From an uncultured Anaerolineae bacterium (lineage in GTDB: Bacteria; Chloroflexota; Anaerolineae; Aggregatilineales; Phototrophicaceae): DNA of 64,000 nucleotides. This document shows positions 59,835 to 64,000 of the stretch, piece after piece (position 1 is the stretch's first letter; each line of letters starts with the position of its first letter). The notes under the pieces are model-generated. The model ran no database searches. It was not told where the DNA came from and saw only the letters and a program-made list of their open reading frames with translations. Position numbers and translations under genes: made by a program. The DNA is taken from contig CAKQCB010000002.1 in the NCBI GenBank assembly GCA_934216615.1, positions 1-64,000 of the forward strand. The letters run 5' to 3'.

Positions 59835-62093
59835 ATGGCGATCACTTTACATTACGATAATTTCTCTCAGTTTTCCGCCCCTGTCATGATCGTACAAGGA
59901 CGCGGGGGAAAAACAAAACTGATCGAACCTCAAGAGACAACTGCTTATGGGTATCGTTTTCATCTGCCGATGACGCCTGTTTTACCGACCGTTTTCAAAT
60001 TTGCAGATCAAGACAACCCCGACAAATTCGAACCCGATCATCTTTGGCGCACCGTAAGTCCTAAAAACCCGCACTTACCGAGCGAACTATGGACGCGCGC
60101 GTGGCATCCGTTTGTGCTGACGAGTGAGCCTCAGCCTGTCGAAGTTATGCCTGCCGACGAAGTCGCCTCACAGATACACTTTGCGCCGGGTGCATATATT
60201 TCAGAATCGAACGGGCGCTATGCTTTAGGTGCCAACGTTTTACCGTATGGTGGCACGCTGTTCGGCTTGTACCATCCACATGCGGCACAGGTCTACGTCG
60301 CGGGGGACTTTAATGACTGGCAGTACCCGAGCGTTGAAAATGCCGACCCGAACCGCTTCATCCCCCTCAACTTGCACAAGGGATATAACGGCCTGCCCAA
60401 TATCTGGTTAGGCAAAGTGGATCAAGCAGGCATCGATCAACACTATCAATTTTATGTGGTCTACGATGCCTTAGCGGGCGAAGACACCATCCCGAACCGC
60501 TTGGTGAATGACCCCTATACCCGCGTGTTTGGCATGGACTACGAACGCAACGATTCAAAAATTGTCGCCCCGCATCACTTTGGTTGGGAAGACGGCAGTT
60601 ATAAAACCGTGCGCACGCAAGACCTGATCATTTATGAACTGCATGTCAACGGGTTCACCCAAGGGCATGCTGACATTCCTACGGAACATCAAGGTAAATT
60701 CGGTGGTGTGATCAAACGTTTACACGAAGGTTACTTTGATCGTGTCGGCGCGACAGCGCTCTACTTGATGCCCATTGCCGAATCCCCTTCCCCACAAGGG
60801 CCGTCCTCGTTGGGATATAACACGTCACTGTTCATGGCGATTGAGCGCGATTTTGGCACGCCCAACGACCTGCGTATTTTGGTCAATGAAGCGCACAAAC
60901 ATGGTCGCGCGGTCATTTTGGATATGGTCTTCAACCACAGCGCCAATGAGTTTAACCCGTTGTGGAAGTTGATCCTCGACCATCCCGACGAATATCACCG
61001 CGCCGAAGAAGGCGGGCTGTACTTCAGCGGGCAAACACCCTGGGGCAACCGCATCTCGACAGAACGCACCGAAACCCAAAATATGCTGATCGACACCTGC
61101 AAAATGTTCCTCGTGGAATATCATATTGATGGCTTCCGCTTTGACGCCACCCATCATTACTACATGGATCATGGCTTTTTACTGCGCTTGGCGAATGATA
61201 TTCAACAGGTCAAGCCGGATGTCACCTTAATCGCCGAAAACTTGCCGAATGAAACCGATCTCAACCGCGATGGCTATAACGGCTATGCTCAATGGGGTGA
61301 CCTATTCCACGACGCGATGAAAGCCTTTTTGCGCGAAGGTCAATTTCAAGGGGCGAGTAATGACCCCGCGCTGTTAGGGAAAATCTTCTATTTCTCTAAA
61401 GAACTGTTTGCCGCCCACACCAACAACGTGGTCAATTACACCGAAAGCCATGATGAGCACAGCATCAGCCATGAGGTATCGTCGGTGCCTGAATTGAACA
61501 ACCCCGCGGCGAAAGAACGCAAGTCACGGTTGGGCTTGCTGGCGACGATTACAGCGCTCGGCCAACCAATGATTTATATGGGGCAAGAGTTCGGCATTGA
61601 TCGGGCGCGCAATATAGGCTCGTTAGAGTTTCCGCAAGACCTTGATAACCATCCCTTCTTCTTATGGGCCAGCGCCTTGATGCGTCTACGTCGGCGTTAT
61701 GATGGCTTGCGTTTATTCGGCTATAACCCGATTGAAGAAGGCACTTTTGAATGGATTGCTGCGCCGTGGTTAGATGAGCGTCACGGGGGTGGTAAACGCG
61801 TGATCGGCTGGCGCGCCATGCCCAAAGACAACATGGAAGATGCGATCATCGTCCTGCTCAACTTTGAAAACCATGATATCGAAATTGACCTAGAACTTGG
61901 CGCGCCGGGCGCGTGGATTCGCCTTGCAGATATTGACGTGGTGAACGATGTCGAACCCGAAGGCAGCGCCAGCCCTGACGATATTTCTACCCTGCATGAA
62001 GATGATGCGCGTTTAACGGGGTTCATCATTCCAGACACGGCAGGGTTTATTTACATCCGCAGTAACGAAACTACCGCCGAAGCGACTGAATAA
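59835..62093 (+). CDS. GH13 alpha-glucan branching enzyme-like protein
   Basis: A 752-residue alpha-amylase-superfamily enzyme. An N-terminal beta-rich region of about 150 residues precedes a CBM48-like domain (LFGLYHPHAAQVYVAGDFNDW). A GH13 barrel follows with region I DMVFNHS, region II GFRFDATHH (nucleophile Asp), region III LIAENLPNE (acid/base Glu) and region IV YTESHDEHS (transition-state Asp). Region IV is of branching-enzyme type, while region II (DATHH) resembles trehalohydrolase-like members, so the exact reaction (branching versus hydrolysis of alpha-glucans) is uncertain. The ATG at 59835 has only a weak upstream site; 44 earlier in-frame residues look non-conserved. The alpha/beta hydrolase starts 20 bp downstream. 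Confidence 0.88.
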   Translation: MAITLHYDNFSQFSAPVMIVQGRGGKTKLIEPQETTAYGYRFHLPMTPVLPTVFKFADQDNPDKFEPDHLWRTVSPKNPHLPSELWTRAWHPFVLTSEPQPVEVMPADEVASQIHFAPGAYISESNGRYALGANVLPYGGTLFGLYHPHAAQVYVAGDFNDWQYPSVENADPNRFIPLNLHKGYNGLPNIWLGKVDQAGIDQHYQFYVVYDALAGEDTIPNRLVNDPYTRVFGMDYERNDSKIVAPHHFGWEDGSYKTVRTQDLIIYELHVNGFTQGHADIPTEHQGKFGGVIKRLHEGYFDRVGATALYLMPIAESPSPQGPSSLGYNTSLFMAIERDFGTPNDLRILVNEAHKHGRAVILDMVFNHSANEFNPLWKLILDHPDEYHRAEEGGLYFSGQTPWGNRISTERTETQNMLIDTCKMFLVEYHIDGFRFDATHHYYMDHGFLLRLANDIQQVKPDVTLIAENLPNETDLNRDGYNGYAQWGDLFHDAMKAFLREGQFQGASNDPALLGKIFYFSKELFAAHTNNVVNYTESHDEHSISHEVSSVPELNNPAAKERKSRLGLLATITALGQPMIYMGQEFGIDRARNIGSLEFPQDLDNHPFFLWASALMRLRRRYDGLRLFGYNPIEEGTFEWIAAPWLDERHGGGKRVIGWRAMPKDNMEDAIIVLLNFENHDIEIDLELGAPGAWIRLADIDVVNDVEPEGSASPDDISTLHEDDARLTGFIIPDTAGFIYIRSNETTAEATE

Positions 62094-62113
62094 ATGAGAT
62101 GAGGGGCAAAAAA

Positions 62114-62896
62114 ATGGAACTGTACATCCATGAAACCGAACGGGAAAATGCCCCGAGTATTGTGTTTTTACACGGCATCGGCGCGGGGGGTTGGATGTGG
62201 CGCAGACAAATCACCGCCCTTGCCGATTTTCACTGCATCACGCTTGACTTACCGGGACACGGGAAAAGTAGTGGGGTGTCATGGACTTCACTCGCGGATG
62301 TCAGCGATCAGATCGCAACGCTCATCCAAACCCACGCACACAATCAACGGGCGCATGTTGTAGGGCTGTCGTTAGGGGGACATATCGCGCTTGAACTGCT
62401 GGCGAGACACAGCCATCACCTTCAGCATGTCGTGATCAGCGGGGTCACAGTTGAACCGTGGCCCAACCGTGTTTTCCTAAAGCCTCAGCTTGGGTTGATC
62501 ACAACCCTGTTGAAACAACCTTGGTACAGGAACCAAATCATAAAATCGATGCGCGTTCCGCCCGATATGCAAGCGGATGCGCTGGCGAGTTTGCAAGCCG
62601 TGTCCATCCCCGCCTATCGTCAGATTTATCAAGAAGGTGCGGAATGGTCGGTTTCACCAAGCCTCGCGACCATCAACAACCCCACCCTTGTGACCGCGGG
62701 AAGTCTTGAAACCAAAATCATTCGGCAGGCGGTGCATGCCCTTGTTGACCTCATGCCCCATGCGCAGGGATGCTTCGCACCCCGCTGTCATCACGGATGG
62801 AATATAGAAGCGCCAGAACTTTTCTCAACGATGATACGCGCATGGGTCAACACAGAACCGTTACCCTCACCCCTGCAAATTGTCAAAGGCGCGTGA
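62114..62896 (+). CDS. Alpha/beta hydrolase
   Basis: A 260-residue alpha/beta-hydrolase-fold protein. It shows the oxyanion region VFLHGIGAGGWMW, LDLPGHGKS, the nucleophile elbow VVGLSLGGHIAL (Ser) and the C-terminal His in CHHGWNIEAPELF. The acid residue is unclear: TAGSLETK replaces the usual G-x-x-D. The substrate is unknown. GAGGGG lies 8 nt before the ATG at 62114. It is cotranscribed with the GH13 gene and ends at a palindromic terminator. Confidence 0.88.
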   Translation: MELYIHETERENAPSIVFLHGIGAGGWMWRRQITALADFHCITLDLPGHGKSSGVSWTSLADVSDQIATLIQTHAHNQRAHVVGLSLGGHIALELLARHSHHLQHVVISGVTVEPWPNRVFLKPQLGLITTLLKQPWYRNQIIKSMRVPPDMQADALASLQAVSIPAYRQIYQEGAEWSVSPSLATINNPTLVTAGSLETKIIRQAVHALVDLMPHAQGCFAPRCHHGWNIEAPELFSTMIRAWVNTEPLPSPLQIVKGA

Positions 62897-62904
62897 GCAT
62901 AAAA

Positions 62905-62930
62905 AAAGACCATCCGTACGGATGGTCTTT
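62905..62930. terminator. Bidirectional palindromic terminator
   Basis: AAAGACCATCCGT (62905-62917) is followed immediately by its perfect complement ACGGATGGTCTTT (62918-62930), with an A-run to the left. It separates the convergent hydrolase and nuclease genes. Confidence 0.88.
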
Positions 62931-62948
62931 ACGAACGGATACCCCTTC

Positions 62949-64000
62949 TTAGTGCAGACGAAAACCCACCAAAACCGGATCGTGATCTGAAGAACGGAAC
63001 ACATTCTCAGCGAAGAAACTCAACACCTGTTCGGGTGATTTAAAATTCACATTGTAATCATAAACATTGGGTTCATCCGCATTGATGTTCCAATGCGTCA
63101 GCGCGCTCACTTGTCCTGCTAACGAGGTACTGGCTAAGGCATAGTCGAGCGTGCCGACATAGCCATCAAAAACGTAACCATACGCCAACGAGCCAAACAA
63201 GTTTTGATACCCCGCTTCAGCCAACAAACGGATGGGGTCTTCCATCGCATAGGCGTTCAGGTCGCCGATGATGAGAATATCGGGGTCGGTTGTGCCTGTA
63301 GGTTGGGTCGCGAGCCAATCGATCAAGGCTTGCGCTTGGGCAACACGGGTCGCATTAAAACAGCTTTGACCATCGCCTGCATCGCCATCTTCGCCTCTGG
63401 CATCGGTACAGCTCTTGGATTTGAAGTGATTGACCACCACCGTGAAGACCGCCCCTGTGCCTATTTCTTCAAACGTTTGTGCCAACGGCGGACGACTGTG
63501 GATCGGGTTCAAGTCAATGGCAAATTCACCGACGGGGCGCACCCACGCCAGTTGATAAATGAGCGCTTGTTTGATCGCGTCCGTTCCGATCACGCCCGTT
63601 TCAATATACGCATAACGTTCTTCGCCCACCGCTTCATTCAAACCTGCGACCAAGTCGGCAACGGCGCTGTTTTCGCCACCGTCATTTTCGATCTCGATCA
63701 AGCCCACGACGTCAGCCCGAAGCGCCAAAATCGCCTCGATGATCTTCACCCGTTGACGAGCGAACTCGTCGAGCGATTCCGCCCCGCGTGATGTGGGGAA
63801 ACCCGCGCCTTCCCCGTTGCCATTGAAATAATTCAGCACGTTGAAGCTGGCAACAAGCACATTGTCGTTGAAATTCGGGCGAGCAGGGCGCGGATTCGCC
63901 GTCGCGAACACCGGCGGGTCATAGGCTAAATACTGGATGCGATAATAGCCATTGCGTTCATCCAGAACGCCTGTCAAACCGCTGATGGTATTGCCACCCC
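62949..64000 (-). CDS. Secreted endonuclease/exonuclease/phosphatase (ExeM-like), N terminus beyond the window
   Basis: The open frame continues without stop to the right edge, so this is a C-terminal part of a larger gene. The visible 350 residues begin with an OB-like end (NTISGLTGVLDERNGYYRIQY). An EEP nuclease domain follows: LVASFNVLNYFNG, LRADVVGLIEIENDG (metal Glu), VNHFKSKSCTD, LIIGDLNAYAMEDP (Asp-x-Asn) and SSDHDPVLVGF (Ser-Asp-His). All active-site residues of the DNase I-like fold are present. Such proteins are extracellular DNases. TTG at 63977 is in the middle of homology and is not the real start. Confidence 0.93.
   Translation of the reverse strand, partial: GGNTISGLTGVLDERNGYYRIQYLAYDPPVFATANPRPARPNFNDNVLVASFNVLNYFNGNGEGAGFPTSRGAESLDEFARQRVKIIEAILALRADVVGLIEIENDGGENSAVADLVAGLNEAVGEERYAYIETGVIGTDAIKQALIYQLAWVRPVGEFAIDLNPIHSRPPLAQTFEEIGTGAVFTVVVNHFKSKSCTDARGEDGDAGDGQSCFNATRVAQAQALIDWLATQPTGTTDPDILIIGDLNAYAMEDPIRLLAEAGYQNLFGSLAYGYVFDGYVGTLDYALASTSLAGQVSALTHWNINADEPNVYDYNVNFKSPEQVLSFFAENVFRSSDHDPVLVGFRLH

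Overview
The window looks like a chromosomal segment of a Chloroflexota bacterium, probably Anaerolineae or a neighbouring class. This is an inference from gene content: many secreted beta-propeller and beta-solenoid proteins, a multi-fasciclin protein, DUF1003, PspC/LiaF-type envelope proteins, NB-ARC/TPR proteins, M16 peptidase pairs, a KARI-like pseudoenzyme, PdxST vitamin B6 synthesis and moderate base composition. I see no phage genes, transposases, integrases or CRISPR arrays. It reads as ordinary chromosome rich in lineage-specific envelope and hypothetical proteins.

Layout. Positions 1-3000 hold a minus-strand signalling cluster: a triple-PAS histidine kinase and two stand-alone receivers. 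Positions 3.3-8.7 kb hold a large secreted WD40 protein, an acetyltransferase and a secreted beta-solenoid with about 14 repeats. Positions 8.9-16.3 kb are mostly metabolic: pdxS, a nucleotidyltransferase with a left-handed beta-helix, a PIG-L deacetylase, a KARI-like protein lacking key catalytic residues, a lipoprotein, pdxT (about 5.5 kb from pdxS) and a 79-residue protein that is two-thirds Asp/Glu. Positions 16.4-18.4 kb carry a propeller protein, then a long leader with a potential pseudoknot ahead of a DUF1003 membrane gene. Positions 18.4-26.3 kb contain a FAD-linked hydroxyacid dehydrogenase, an alginate-lyase-like protein, PspC and LiaF-like proteins, an FHA protein and a bactofilin-like membrane protein.

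Positions 26.4-32 kb are a tightly coupled plus-strand operon (flippase-like protein, amine-oxidase flavoprotein, GNAT, HD hydrolase, GNAT) followed by a UDP-sugar dehydrogenase. Positions 32.3-34.9 kb hold an M16 peptidase pair. After that come an NB-ARC/TPR protein, a membrane molybdopterin oxidoreductase with an internal Tat-like motif, an M19 dipeptidase, a four-domain fasciclin protein with a near-perfect 507-bp tandem duplication, a PQQ-type sugar dehydrogenase, tRNA-Arg(CCT), a CopC-CopD protein with a decayed cytochrome c tail, a TIR-like membrane protein coupled to a flavin monooxygenase, and an O-methyltransferase.

Positions 54.6-59.5 kb form a minus-strand glycan operon: PfkB/RfaE-like kinase, a GT9-GT26 fusion, GT4 and a membrane protein. 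The window ends with tRNA-Cys(GCA), a GH13 branching-enzyme-like protein, an alpha/beta hydrolase and a partial secreted endonuclease/exonuclease/phosphatase gene running off the right edge.

Genes are packed closely. Same-strand neighbours often overlap by 4 nt (ATGA), and several convergent pairs overlap in their stop codons. Perfect hairpins with U-tracts separate most of the remaining units. All family assignments come from reading motifs by eye; no database search was run.
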